From Herpomyces periplanetae (lineage: Eukaryota; Ascomycota; Laboulbeniomycetes; Herpomycetales; Herpomycetaceae): a stretch of 64,000 bases of DNA. Every line of letters begins with the position of its first letter. Positions within the stretch are counted from its first letter, which is position 1. The stretch spans positions 38,331 through 102,330 of the forward strand of contig WMKJ01000043.1 of the NCBI GenBank assembly GCA_009733715.1, given 5' to 3'. Below the pieces are notes generated by a model. That model did not search any database. It saw only the letters and a program-made list of their open reading frames with translations, and was not told where the DNA came from. Below are positions 22,001 to 28,735 of this stretch, in pieces. The position numbers and the translations under genes are program-made.

Positions 22001-23859
22001 TGGTATCAGAATTGGCTAATGTTGTCGCACAAGTCGGGGGCGTCAACGTAAATGATATTGACTCGGAGCATGATACATTGGTTAGCGTTGGAATTGATTC
22101 AATTAGCGCAATTAAGGTGATGGGAATCTTGCGATCTCGAGGTATCGCTCTAAGTATTAAATATTTAATCAGTGGACGCACTTTACAACAGATTGCAAGT
22201 CGAGCTCACCGAATTACGGATGATATAGACAGTTCAAATTCCAAAATTAGTATCCAAAGTCTTGAAATTCTGGTCTGGGGAGAAAAAAAGGCAAAAAATA
22301 TTCATGAGGAGATTGGGCAGAGTACCAGTGACGTCGAAATAATTTTACCAGCTTTGGGCGGACAGATTTACATGGTGAGCCGGGCTCTTAATAGTGGGTT
22401 AAATAATTTCTTTCACCATGTCACACTAGGAAGGATAAGCAAAGATGTAATGAACGAAGCTTTGTTTGATAAAATTGTCATTCAACTTGATAATCGGTTT
22501 GCAATGTTAAGAACCGAGTTCATGGCGGTAACTTATGAAGATGGTGTGGAATTAGTTCAAGTTATTCACAAAGCAACAACTAATATCGACTGGAATGAAC
22601 GTTTGTATCGAATATGGTTATTAGAGTCAATGGACAAGCATGTTAAGTTTAAATTGACTATATTCCACGGGCTTTATGATGCAATAAGTCTCAAATTATT
22701 AAAGCAAGATTTTCGGCGTATAGTTGAAATGTCTAATATGGAGAATAATGATAAAAGTGAATATGGATACACTTCAATGCTTGAATATATTTCTCGAGTT
22801 TGGAACGACAAAGGGATCGAGCAACGAGATACATTCTGGGAAAAGTATTTGAAGGATATTGGACAAGTGAAACAACTTCCAGTTAGTGAAGGGCAAATTT
22901 CAGAATATGTTAATCCGGAGAATTGTTGTAGCTGGGGCAAGCAGATTAACAGTCCAAATTATGCAGTATTCGGCAAATTGAAACAACTCAGAGCTCTTGC
23001 AATTCAACAGAAGATTTCTTTGGAGAGTCTTATTTTAGCCGTTTATGGAGCAGTATTTTCTTTGGTAAAATTCAATAGAATATCAGGATTTAAAAATATT
23101 TTAAACTACCTTGATATCGAGAATAATTTAGACGATTATTATCACGTACAAAATTATAGCCCAAGACAATTTATCCAAAATATACTTCCCTCATCAATAC
23201 TATTGGGGGTATTTGTGGCGAACCGGTGTTGCGACGTTAACAACATGGAAAATGCTTGTTTTTGTTGTGTCAACGTTATTCCAGTGAAAATCGACTTAAA
23301 TTACACACACGATACTTTAATAGACTCCATTATGATGTGGGTTAAACAGCCAGAAACAAGAGGTAAAGAATCTCTCGAGTTTTGTACAGGGTTATTAGCA
23401 TCGGCTCGTCGGTGCTTTAAAGATTTAAGCAGAATAAATGCATCAGGAAATCCAAACATTTCAGCCATAAGTTCCAGTGCGTTAAATTTTATGTTTGATA
23501 CATGTGTTAACATCTTACCGGGAATATCAAATCTTGAACTCAAGGACGATTCTTCCACCGAAACCAATCATAAAAATGATAATAAAACCACCACAGCAAT
23601 TAATTCACTCAAGTCAATTTCCAACAATCTTTTAAAACGTACTAAAATCTTTCCGGCGAATAAAATCTCAGCAACAATAAATCCTATTATTGATGTTGAA
23701 ATAACGTTTACTCCCTTAGAAGATGATATCTCTCTAACTCTTTATTCTTGGGAATGTTTACACGGACAGAATAAACAGTATATGGCAGATCGAATATTTT
23801 TCACTTTTATTCAGAAACTTTTTGATGTACTTCTTACTCTATTAACTCTGGAATCTTGA
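7033..23859 (+). CDS. sidC: Ferrichrome-type siderophore nonribosomal peptide synthetase
   Basis: An intronless 5608-residue NRPS. Domain order read from core motifs is A1 (~180-660), T1 (Ser701), C1 (His893), A2 (~1215-1700), T2 (Ser1763), C2 (HHALIDG 1964-1970), A3 (~2300-2775), T3 (Ser2821), C3 (HHALFDQ 3019-3025), A4 (~3325-3845), T4 (Ser3908), C4 (His4113), T5 (Ser4458), C5 (His4672), T6 (Ser5023), C6 (His5212 to the end). No TE or reductase domain is present, and terminal T-C repeats are the hallmark of fungal ferrichrome synthetases, where the last C domain is thought to cyclise the product. All four A domains keep the Asp of motif A4 (FDV, FDI, FDM, FDV). A1 has weak A7/A8 (TQD; no GR-D), A2 has TRD for TGD, and A4 has NNKLND at A10. 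The second, catalytic His is kept in all C domains. The expected substrates are acyl-hydroxyornithine plus Gly/Ser/Ala. The divergent sidA supports this. The exact product cannot be told from sequence by eye. Confidence 0.94.
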   Translation: MSQLTPFPNLCLLESPLPYTEHISLQLPTKLCQSIQLPRICRAWCALISAYTELSICDSNSARFLVNDTIFPLMNTLTPLTNLLNSTAVFTINIPKCIEQQIHRIALYLVIPLYPDSPILYALPSRIPPQHLAQIALQFTSLIEPAKPALSVLNPFPTLFPSPPNYLFDIITDSDFPAIHFFPNPFSIQAECITLTYSDLNLLANRLANQLYSLQPSNKIIPVIISRSIELYISIIAICKAGLAYCPLSPDDPPAYLLALLKFIKPSHIIVDHDNSTHSFLVDYTLIETNYRQLSQQIHLPSTPPPPPQEQPEKLTAYLLFTSGTTSAPKAVSVSHFAILQCLQAHSTLLPSYSRMLQVAPATFDVAMFEIFHTFLRGATVVGVPSEMVYINLPELVNKLSIDALELTPTAITSFLPVRSLVPNLKLLLTIGEPITPAIVREFAHSTSQSGILFAFYGPTEATVHALLVKKFTTDMQANIIGDVLPTVTAMVVRQSPSNNNSNSLNCVPVGQIGELALAGPHLALEYYGNPQNTAQSFRQIGRDELRVYLTQDIVRLLPDGQIQYLTRLTNDRVKRNGQLVYLSDVDTAVLSYPGHVISLAVSVYEPPVLLTFCTAKPSCQPSKTQVLEYMRNHFSPVMVPSDIFFVDSFPHLPNGKIDRQVIVKIYRTTALSAAAAAQNMAFNPKLRSVFPKTLPSIIDSLTAIMIAAQAQKLGYAITVRDILIHPQVDDVMKLLANASINDFSPNAQVNLHQHELTLHQNGLPQWLDLPPASDYKVLPCTKTQMAMLFELDLNPSAYCSSIHLKLPSTLSVDQVRTSILRLVRVHPLLRSGVIKNVMGHAYALIVYKDVSQDIFQLVDHIDKTYQIGINQLHRPNFTSQLCHCELLLRLPHWLCDGWSQMLLLKDLVLLLEGTDVARINRPPFERLLEYYESHHFEQLKLASTKFWRSYLAQTVVHEAFPNMTGKTLGLVGQRIERWRKLSLTHSQVREACEAWAISPHILFHGALALMIQLYTGEPACIASVLTGRNIPVRDIAELIAPCIAVVPVRTNMIELEGEGFMKTLRELQENFSGIREHTALTWSEIHRLVERSTLQSLADTLFVWQELPLTDLGDLTILSTHDETEFPLVVEIKVGTASEPLQVSISYVGTAFSEEQLDILAEQIDQLVQTFINNPLFSVAELFYEFPRHLISIVDVKQRCRPQELSIVEGIERWTKLDPHRLAIHFSYELDTENDVKLTYGQIGQMSNFLVEQLMTLRNGNKSEYPHSVLLYMCKAPELYIAILAVLKAGFAYVPIRPTGTPLCMVRQIIEDSKPWACLHNVNLPDELTFQDLPCLDVRENIMGKSEGDLEWNKRQFAYIIYTSGTTGRAKGIAISHENLTSHINSVMSEYPDFGDESRVLQGCAQNFDIGSFEILFALYTGKVLCSVPLRVQLTDISRVIEYFGITYLFLTPSVSELIHLGRVPSVKLLVSAGEQMSSQVQRRWGGKKLVNAYGPSETTNICILKAPFDCDDSVYCIGRPLINTGVVICRPGSQVILPRGSIGELCLFGWQVSSGYINAAERTTEQFIRWPQLWKDLVFRTRDLGRLLWDERLTCEGRLDDQVKINGLRIDLTGISTLAGEVDEVVSAVACRFGKEICLFWCGEPNMSEPITVIAKPDVRETSKRIQEYLMDRLPEYMMPNLILPVSGIPLTSSGKIDTETLHKLLEGYEVITDDEDEKCGDELTRFEDMIKRSVRKFLPDCSSDEELRRDISLLRYGIDSIKAIELSHDLSRYGLVLSTGEIISRPTIRHLARILSQKSTSSFNDDEDIQLLPFDEIDKAIRHEIPGVRNYWPCTYLQESMVLDKHLDPEREFVHTIVVRVAENIDVVSLIERIRNILASQSIFHTIFVTTDSPVYPLIQGTIETPFTNDEFMENFESDEMNFEKLEKDMEFRIRTKRLSYKRPFIIEWNNITKRIMLSFHHALIDGYSVKLIFELIAGNSKILSLPSPSSPQYISFLQTLQNHHTPIARDFWLDYCATSEFCCATLPPLSASPYTPSRGFDVTLTCGISFSQIAEFCRKFEASPKDIFTMVWSLVLYLICDNGIDDVKSNVKDILFGVTLSGRHNYTPTNNLIFPCLNTLPFRIRINDELTGARLLRSIHDIYINIIPYELTSLRFINQSLRNAGRSEVNFNSILLFHPFTNIEYSFGNIEANLGSMNFPIIFEIFPDSTRDTLTMKLNHYTTLSNHQNLISPADATELLHLANLLLLRLTLSWNSPIYTIFSTLNTLNHSSIHSIDLPIRSSPHSKPWLLQQFDQVSSDSIALEYLSNHHSIVSLTYSQLDKLSNSLAHSIITKNCSACSSIIIHTEKSPEFYISILTALKISFPFTVIPVNWPDIRKKLAVQLLSPQFIICSKNLSILNWAPPDIHIIYPSLHQTLDSFIPPINPSVPSIAYRIFTSGSTGTPKLIQISHDNIHSAITNAQNNLPWKITSRILQFAAPAFDMCYFDCFFAWASGITLCAAAPELLQDDLTNVILSLKPDILDLIPSVAVHLSPDTLPSVKCLICIGEPLRREIVNKWSTRCYNAYGPAEATFLCSIQQMSPSLRHQIIGCPFTGTIFCVTKPKSTIILPCYAVGELCIASPQLATGYYDNPAQSARYFFHLNSLVFFRTGDLVRQLSSNIFEFIRRCDDQVKLNGYRIELEEVNSVLRTSTFVNDAVSLLVGTPARLVTFVISNVTFSPTLVGQLIRYAQLRLPPYMVPTTILDIPCIPCLSSGKIDRAALHRIFDQRHHSIPEPIQPSPTSHESKLCEALSLFTNVDKSRISPNMSIYNLGIDSITAAPLARHLRNLGYNITTLNLLTHPTINSLASFLQSSSQSTSSSFNFSDFRDQFSAQIYADLPDLPPSTIIYPCTSTQVGLLTSTVQSAGTNYIAHFNYELPLQTDCARLITAWNSLVTSMEILRTGFYHIGLPNSEYAMLVYPSLDLTHHLSSKFNDTDTDIHFHPANFLDHLERPPWHVIIQSTLIHVNMHLFIHHALFDQTSLNMLLHDLHHLYKRISESCSRPSLYNILNDILVNADDLLDPQKFWNSRTTCLTSFPSLSPATVPESTIATTSYPCPLKYTHLSAACSKLGITLHIAAQVAWAKILSAYTTHINVAFYIILSGRYTDNLLSAAFPCFVTIPFDISLDKSDSCLLADALEFNVSVRRLPCVSLADILRWRGQTGVNLNQSTLLHLNVPASDPHNVTLPSDWTLASNHVSTEFAVSIQLSIESEDTLVITLTHTTHLLPVPQAQLLLEQFSHTLLTLLAVNPKNFDNPFDISSHLLFSITPPQTSNIPCQYGLIHQFVEARAAETPHLVALEFVYSSHSMSWTFSQLNTHGTIVQNFLQSHSAFPRDIIAVCFEKVPVAYFAVLGILKAGCAYVALDPAAPHSRKVLILRDAGIRILLTTRNLIFSICGNSDIDDIAVFAVDEIDFTINPKLKNNNLNINTDDTMYCLYTSGTTGVPKGCQISHANCIQAILAFQRLFTSRWSSSGRFLQFAAFHFDVSVMEMFYTWSVGMCVVAAAREEILDDLPEFLNRSRISHVDLTPSLAHLIQPDSLPLLRQGILISGGEMLKSDILQAWAHSGALYNAYGPTETTIGVTMLPNVPINAKPTNIGRQFDNVGTLILQSDSTSPVLRGAVGELCIYGPLVGKGYINRPDLNFKKFIDINPDFGPIYRTGDLVRIYHDNTFEFIGRQDQQIKLHGQRLELSEVEHVIHDSTSAISHVACLLLDSAINPKPTIVAFFVPKHHSQPTDQPMSLCTDTLSLSIIDTMLAASKYRLPPYMIPSLFVPVTHFPLTLNNKLNDKSLSSFYAALSIDQLTLLRTRRSSFIDKVIPSANFTACEVTVINVLNTILAERKLSSVRNLSPDTNIFSLGFDSISVIELCKRLKTNDIQNVSVANIMKYPTIREIANLHAEIPQTIVRTQADISCNEYIQYAITCLNVSPCEIEYVTPCTPLQEGMLYDLLRGSSGSKYFSKFTYRLNRNVDIFKIKQAWTQIYQALPILRTRFIIKPTAGILQAALRRSELPDWREVNCATDHAIRTAMTQEWNNVYNSFCCNLKPTCSVIVGISSNNSFICFAMFHGIYDADSMDLLAEKLWQIYHGNSNIQFGLPFHRALLCRRTKCLQEQRDYWQSILTGFDFPAISALNTPLSSNSCTRTLSRIISVDTLENLARKLLVTKVSVIQACWIVTIAKLFNCATGLVIGNVVSGRSFANAQAPLDTVIGPLFNTIPLAIRLSSSMTWHDLIYQCHCANVDAIPYHYTALRDIKKWCKIAKDRTLFDTLFVYQTSKSAQSFGELWTREYDEPCSAYPLALEVQVTQNQVCFSIIHWIDQYNNRQAANIMKQLLKSILKASVNFDLTIFRSDYCAKLNVKNHLASNHSNSESVSEISLTGNVEILAECIERITGISISQLKASDTLFDMGIDSIDSIRLISLLHEKGISVSLRKLIGIENLDELAHYVNSLDINKMVLMKHDPDAIPLDELTKIRQFVERKLGRHVELALPATPFQESILLQTLLSNDTKYIIHEVYSVADNVDLTKLRNSWQTVIDNSPILRTRFLPIDQTDIQANFAQVVESQFRDDVSPSIKQISCHGELPEFTDFIKSMSNHITHEIKNSGIAFRITFFHSMGQPMFMLSASHAVYDGHSLLLIHKDVQRTYTSFYIPRPSYNGIVERIYRESKEPNLAFWRFYLSGIDKCILKGIIQRKKLAQQCRTNNQFCQHSTSILLDQIQRFCREHQISMQSLTQACMAIYLGRAWGCYNEVIHGIVIAGRNSAQDWETMFPMMRVLILRSFFKGSIHEFLQSVHCTLEEISCLPGDISMSQLAQIIREDNDQIFKDGLPFDSLFIYQGTGLRSEKDGLYSLRIAEFGHEIPIAAEAQIDGNKLFWRAKCNGALAGYGLSIVEGLDEILKEIITSNDLGGEGIKTLVERGQKWFDMDSVNDSDFEIHEICDSNDEMVSELANVVAQVGGVNVNDIDSEHDTLVSVGIDSISAIKVMGILRSRGIALSIKYLISGRTLQQIASRAHRITDDIDSSNSKISIQSLEILVWGEKKAKNIHEEIGQSTSDVEIILPALGGQIYMVSRALNSGLNNFFHHVTLGRISKDVMNEALFDKIVIQLDNRFAMLRTEFMAVTYEDGVELVQVIHKATTNIDWNERLYRIWLLESMDKHVKFKLTIFHGLYDAISLKLLKQDFRRIVEMSNMENNDKSEYGYTSMLEYISRVWNDKGIEQRDTFWEKYLKDIGQVKQLPVSEGQISEYVNPENCCSWGKQINSPNYAVFGKLKQLRALAIQQKISLESLILAVYGAVFSLVKFNRISGFKNILNYLDIENNLDDYYHVQNYSPRQFIQNILPSSILLGVFVANRCCDVNNMENACFCCVNVIPVKIDLNYTHDTLIDSIMMWVKQPETRGKESLEFCTGLLASARRCFKDLSRINASGNPNISAISSSALNFMFDTCVNILPGISNLELKDDSSTETNHKNDNKTTTAINSLKSISNNLLKRTKIFPANKISATINPIIDVEITFTPLEDDISLTLYSWECLHGQNKQYMADRIFFTFIQKLFDVLLTLLTLES

Positions 23860-24333
23860 AAGAATTCAAAAGAATTTCCCACGAATTTTATCTAATTCTA
23901 AATGAATGTTTTCAAAAATTCATCTTCAAATATTTCCTAATTTGGAAATATTTAAGATAGTTGGCTGTAGCAAAAGTGTTTATGGTATGATATTTGGGAA
24001 TATCGAAGCATTTTTATGGAGAAGGATTTGTATAAATTCATTCTGAAGATTCCAAAAATGGATGAATATCGCAAGGACAATTGAATGTTTTAAAACCAAT
24101 CCAAAAAGCTTAGTGGAAGGTGCACTATCGTTCAGAAAGGTCATAACATTTGAATATGAAAACAAAAGTGCACAGCACGAGGCTTATGATTTGTATTGCT
24201 TCCTAGAAGAATCATGGGAACGTGATATACTATCGAGATTAACTCTTGTTACAAGTCTTCTGGAATCATTTGCGCAACGTTCTATTCTTACATTTACACC
24301 AACAATGCTCTTCCATAAGTGCTTTCACTCGTT
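23860..24333. promoter_or_regulatory. Region between NRPS stop and winged-helix gene, with Mcm1-like palindrome
   Basis: At 23928-23953 two perfect 10-bp arms, AAATATTTCC and GGAAATATTT, flank TAATTT. The centre is CCTAATTTGG (23936-23945), a perfect CC(A/T)6GG box, and the arms match the preferred flanks of fungal Mcm1 sites. It lies 68 bp past the NRPS stop and about 390 bp upstream of the next ATG. It is therefore a candidate MADS-factor site for the winged-helix gene, or could act as a 3' end hairpin. The gap also holds the beginning of an open frame at 24062-24427 with no recognised similarity. Confidence 0.5.
23928..23953. promoter_or_regulatory. Mcm1/SRF-like palindrome
   Basis: Perfect 10-bp arms AAATATTTCC / GGAAATATTT around TAATTT; the core CCTAATTTGG fits CC(A/T)6GG exactly. 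Confidence 0.5.
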
Positions 24334-25570
24334 ATGTCTCAATTATCCACTGGTTTCGATTACACAGCCTGTCAACTCAACAATCGTTCATCTTCTGCTT
24401 GTTCAAATGTTGAAAATATTGAAGTAAATTTAACTTCATTGGCATCGACAGTGGAAGCAGTACATCCACCAACAAAACGTATACGAACATCAAAAATCCC
24501 CGTACTCGCACCAATTAAGACAACCCAATCATTCTCTTTTCACTATCTAGCACGGAGAGATAAACTAATTCTGCGCGTAATTGAACACATAAGATGCACT
24601 AAGAATCAGCCTCATACATTTGCCGATCTCTTGATTGCTCTTGTTAATCAATATCCCTTATCCCGGTAAGCTCAGTTCAAAAGATTGACATTTATACCGG
24701 GGCAAAGTTAACACACTTACGATTGATTGGGATGGAGAAACATTTAGCTCAACAAACCCGTCGAGTGTACTATCTTCACGATTATCCTCATTCTTTAAGC
24801 GCCCGTGGACGTTAGAATTTCCCTGTCCACTTGATCGAATCATTGTATCCACAGCACCGCGGCAGGTATATGCATACTTTTTACGGGATACTCCAAGACT
24901 CCCTTACTCGTTCGCATCGTCTCTTGCAGCTCAAGCTACGCCAACTACGCTGATCAATTTGAAAAATCCGGTGAAGCCTTCATCAATATCACAACGCTCA
25001 TGTAAATCGACTACCAAACTGCAGTGTCGATCATCCGTTACCACAACTTCTTACCCATCACCTTCACTGATGAATACTTCAAGGAACTGTGATACGGCAT
25101 CATCAAGTCCCGAGCTTAATCTTTCACCATGTATTGACCTTCAACTTAATCCTACACAGATACCGTTGTCTCACTCTCCATGCCAATACTACCAACATCA
25201 ATACGCCGCAACAATAAACGACCCAGAATATGACGAACTTCAATTCAGTTATCTAGCTCATCGATGTCGATCCTTAACCCAGCATCCCCTTTCCGCTATT
25301 CCTTTTCCCGATGCCCCGAGCACACTTGTTTGCGATCTTTTTTCAAATGGTCAAACGTTCAAATCGTCCGAATTTGATGGGTTTCCATATGAAGCATCAC
25401 GAAAATCACACCAAACTGAATTATGGAGTATACAACAGGTTCCGCGTGACGATTATCTCACAGACAGCTCGTCATCATCTGCTTATAATATTCTTTACTC
25501 TTCACCTGTACTCCCAAGCCCGGAAAGTTTACCACTCGAAGAGCTAGACTTACTCATGTCGGACTATTAA
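24334..25570 (+). CDS. Gds1-like winged-helix protein
   Basis: Two exons, 24334-24665 and 24748-25570, joined in phase 2 across an 82 bp intron (GTAAGC...TTTAG), give about 384 residues. The start is the ATG of MSQLSTGFDY. Residues ~70-155 resemble the winged-helix domain of fungal Gds1-type regulators: a first helix (ARRDKLILRVIEHIRCTKNQ), FADLLIALVNQYPL, then after the splice TNPSSVLSSRLSSFFKRPW, and a closing strand with PLDRIIVSTAPRQVYAYFL. The splice restores one continuous domain, which supports the model. The remainder is Ser/Pro-rich and low in complexity, ending in an acidic LEELDLLMSDY tail, as expected for a transcriptional regulator in the nucleus. The family call is by pattern memory. 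It shares no strand or spacing logic with the siderophore genes beyond adjacency. Confidence 0.55.
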
Positions 25571-26018
25571 AGTGTGCACCAAACAAACAGACCAACTAAG
25601 GCATCTTTCATACACGGCATGGTGAACAGCCGCGAAAAACTTTCGTTTGTGTAACCTAACCTTTTTCTAAAATGACAAGTTTACGTATAACCTTCCACCA
25701 TTCGTGTGTAAAGTACACAACCGCAATAAGTATAAAAGACTGCCGCGGAAAGTGAGGCCACAGCAAGGGTAATGAGACGCAAGCATGTTCACACAAACGC
25801 ACAAACAACAATATAAATGGCAAAACGATGAACGAAGAGAGAAACAAGTTGAGTCGGGAGCAGGCTCAGTAAGCTTACAGATATGACCATCTTGAACAAC
25901 ACACTTTCTCCCAGATGGTGTCATCAGTGGCATTTCATCATCATTAAAGTGTAAAATACAAGTGAAATTAATACGGATGTAATAAAGCCTTTATGCACGC
26001 GGATAGGATGGCGTTCAA
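25571..26018. other. Convergent intergenic region, no gene seen
   Basis: 448 bp between the stop codons of the winged-helix gene and azgA, so it should hold both 3' UTRs. AATAAAG is present at 25981-25987. I see no RNA gene, repeat or conserved frame. Short minus-strand open frames here are unconvincing. Confidence 0.5.
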
Positions 26019-28735
26019 TCAAACTAGAAAATCATGGCCATTAGTGCCGGTAACTTCGAGTTCGCCGCTATGTGTAGCCAGACCTGGATGATGGTGATGT
26101 ACGGCTAAGCGTGCTCTTTCAAAGTTTTTTAATTGCACTGCCTCACCCGAACTATAGTCAGAATTGGCCGACCCTGATGCGCTAGCGTGTCGGGATACTT
26201 TGCGTCGTAGAGCTTTTTCACTCATTGTGGCATCATCACAACTACCTGCACGCCGACCGACTCTCTCGGCTAAAGGATCGCGGAAGAATCCATGGGGATC
26301 CTGAACTGCGCGTATGAACCAAGGTAAGGATCCACCAGGCTTATACGTCCAATATTCACGATGATCTTCATCCACTGGAACAATTCTTCCTCGTGAAATA
26401 TATTTGGTAAGGTAAAGTAGACTGTTCAAAGCAATATAAACACCTATTCCAGCAATAAGTCCGTAGGCTATGGAATAAGAGAAGGGCATAAAAAGTAAAG
26501 TAACAAAGGCGGGTACAGCGTCGCCAATGTATCGCCAATTGATCATGGTAACCTGGCGAATCATCATACAGCCAACTAGTATAAGTGTACAACCGGTAGC
26601 CCATGGTGGAATCGAAGCAAAAACTGGACTGAAAAAAATGGATACCAGAAAACAGAATCCTGTAGCCATAGATGTTAATCCCGTTCGACCACCCTCTGCG
26701 ATGCCAGCTCCCGACTCAATAAACACTGTTACAGGTGAAGTTCCGAATAATGCGCCTATACTAATGCTAAACGCATCCGTACAATATGCGAGAGTTGACC
26801 GAGGAAAGTCTCCATCATCAGGATCAATAACACCGGAGAATCGTGCCATGGAATACAATGTACCTGTACAGTCAATAATATCGACGTACAGAAATGTTAT
26901 TAAAGCAAGGGCAAATTCAGACGGTGCTTTACTTATATTCCAATCCACGGCATTGAGAGTTAACTCCATGGGACGAAAGGTAACAATTTGTTTGAAAAAT
27001 TTAAATCGTTGTTCACCCAGATCAGTGTACGGAAAAAATGTGAAAGATGTGGATCGTCTAGCGTGCAAATCATCCCATTAGTTTGGTTTCATCTAGGTCA
27101 GCATTGATAATTTCAAGAACTTACGGCCATGATATAATCGAAACAAACAAAATCCCAATCGTGATAGCACTCTTTATTTTATAACTCATAAGATAAGCCG
27201 TTAGGATGCCACCGCCAAATATTCCGATCCACATCTGTTCACCGATTAGTTTAAAATTGACCTTTAAAATCAAGTAAAAAAATCAAAAATCATTGACATA
27301 CAGATGGGTTCTGTAATTTATGTGATAAACAGTCACCAGTTTGTTCACTTCGATATTGAAATGGACAGCCCGCCAATTGAATTGGTGTGGTCATTCCACC
27401 GGTTACTGCACCAATGCCGGCATTGTAGCTTAGACCGATAAGTGATAGAAAGAGTCCGATACCACAACCACTTGCTATCTTAATACTTGTAGGTAGTAAG
27501 CGAACAAGCCATTGTCGCATTCCGAGTAGAGAAAGAAAAATAAAGATAAATCCTTCGATGAAGACTGCCGCTAAGGCCATCCGATAAGAGACATTACCCG
27601 ATCCGTGGTATCCCACTACTTGATAGGCGAAATAAGCGTTAAGTCCCATACCGGGCCTAGTATTGTACAATGTCAATATTAGCAAGTGAGAAAGAAATAT
27701 TGAAATGAGAACAGGGGCGTGTGGGCACACGCGCGTGCGTGCGTACGCAAATTGTAAATTTAAGCATTGGGTGATACAAAGCAATGGATTAAGCATAGCA
27801 AAATGTCAGGGGAGCTGAAATATCCAGTCGGGATGTTAAACAGACAGTGGCGTTTGAGAGATACACAGTGTAACGGGGAGAGAAAGATATTTGGTACATA
27901 AATGACCAATAAAATAGAGTATGCCGGAGTAGGGTACAATCGATGAAGCTCAGAAAAAAGAAAATAAATATATTGGAGGATAACTACCACCATACTTACG
28001 CTAATGCAACAGGAAGATTTGTCAAAAAACCGAATAAACAAGAAGCTAAGCACCCAATGGCGGCGGTGGCGGTAATCAAGTCCCGGTTAAGCGCTGCAAG
28101 CGAGGAATTAGCATGCAATGTACACATAGCATAAAACTTGTGACGGTGGGTCAAAAGATCAATAAATTGTTGTAAGGAGAGTAAAGGGTTTGGACACGGT
28201 AAACTTTTCACAAAACTCGGGGGAAGAAGAGGGGCGCAAAATTGGCGAATGGCGAAACGTAAAATAGCGCTAAGTTAACACTCACTGAGAAGGCATTTTT
28301 GGTAAGCTGCATTGGTCGAACATGCGGCTTCTTTGGCTTCACGACAAACGCATGTTCCGCCGCTATCCGTTAAGATTGATGCCTAGATTTAAGCGTGAGT
28401 ACCATGATGTTTAATCTTGAGCTTTGCGTGCGCAAACTTCAGAATAGGCTAAACTTACGTTAACGGCTAGAATATACGACATGGTGAAGAAAGTAGTTAT
28501 GCCTGCACGGACTTCCGTGAGAAATCGGGCTCCGCGAATTTCCTTTTCCTGTGGAAAAATTATTAGTTGAATGGTTAACCAGCACTTGGTATGGAATATT
28601 TTAAGATATTTTCCAAGATTAACTTACATGACCCGACCCTTCGAGGCGAAATACTCGGCCAAAAGTTGAACGGGCTATCGCATCGTCTAAGGCTAAGCTG
28701 TAGCGACGAATAGAGTCCATGTTAGGCAGTAACAT
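26019..28735 (-). CDS. azgA: AzgA-type hypoxanthine/adenine/guanine permease
   Basis: A purine-proton symporter of the plasma membrane (AzgA branch of NCS2-like carriers). Exons on the minus strand: 28735-28628, 28548-28459, 28382-28286, 28093-28000, 27656-27302, 27234-27125, 27057-26019; all phases agree and give 630 residues. Signature pieces: FRLEGSGH then [99 protein letters not shown], and ESGAGIAEGGRTGLTS. The hydrophobic segments fit a multi-pass carrier. The C-terminal ~100 residues are hydrophilic, Ser/His-rich and variable, as in fungal AzgA tails. Introns are 79, 76, 192, 343, 67 and 67 bp. An alternative ATG at 28720 (MDSIRRYS) resembles the usual family start more closely. Confidence 0.93.
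27657..27999 (-). other. Unusually long azgA intron with alternating GC/CA tract
   Basis: Donor GTAAGTATG next to 27999 and acceptor CTAG at 27658-27657; coding phase is kept across it (GC|G Ala before PGMGLN). At 343 bp it is two to five times longer than the other azgA introns. Positions 27717-27748 are a strictly alternating GTGTGG-CACACGCGCGTGCG type tract that could form Z-DNA or a hairpin. Open frames inside it look like chance. Confidence 0.75.

Noticed and set aside
24062-24427. 121-codon frame overlapping the start of the winged-helix gene in another frame
   Set aside because: It has no recognisable family, and the overlapping frame encodes a coherent domain that continues across a good intron. 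I cannot rule out that it is an upstream exon.
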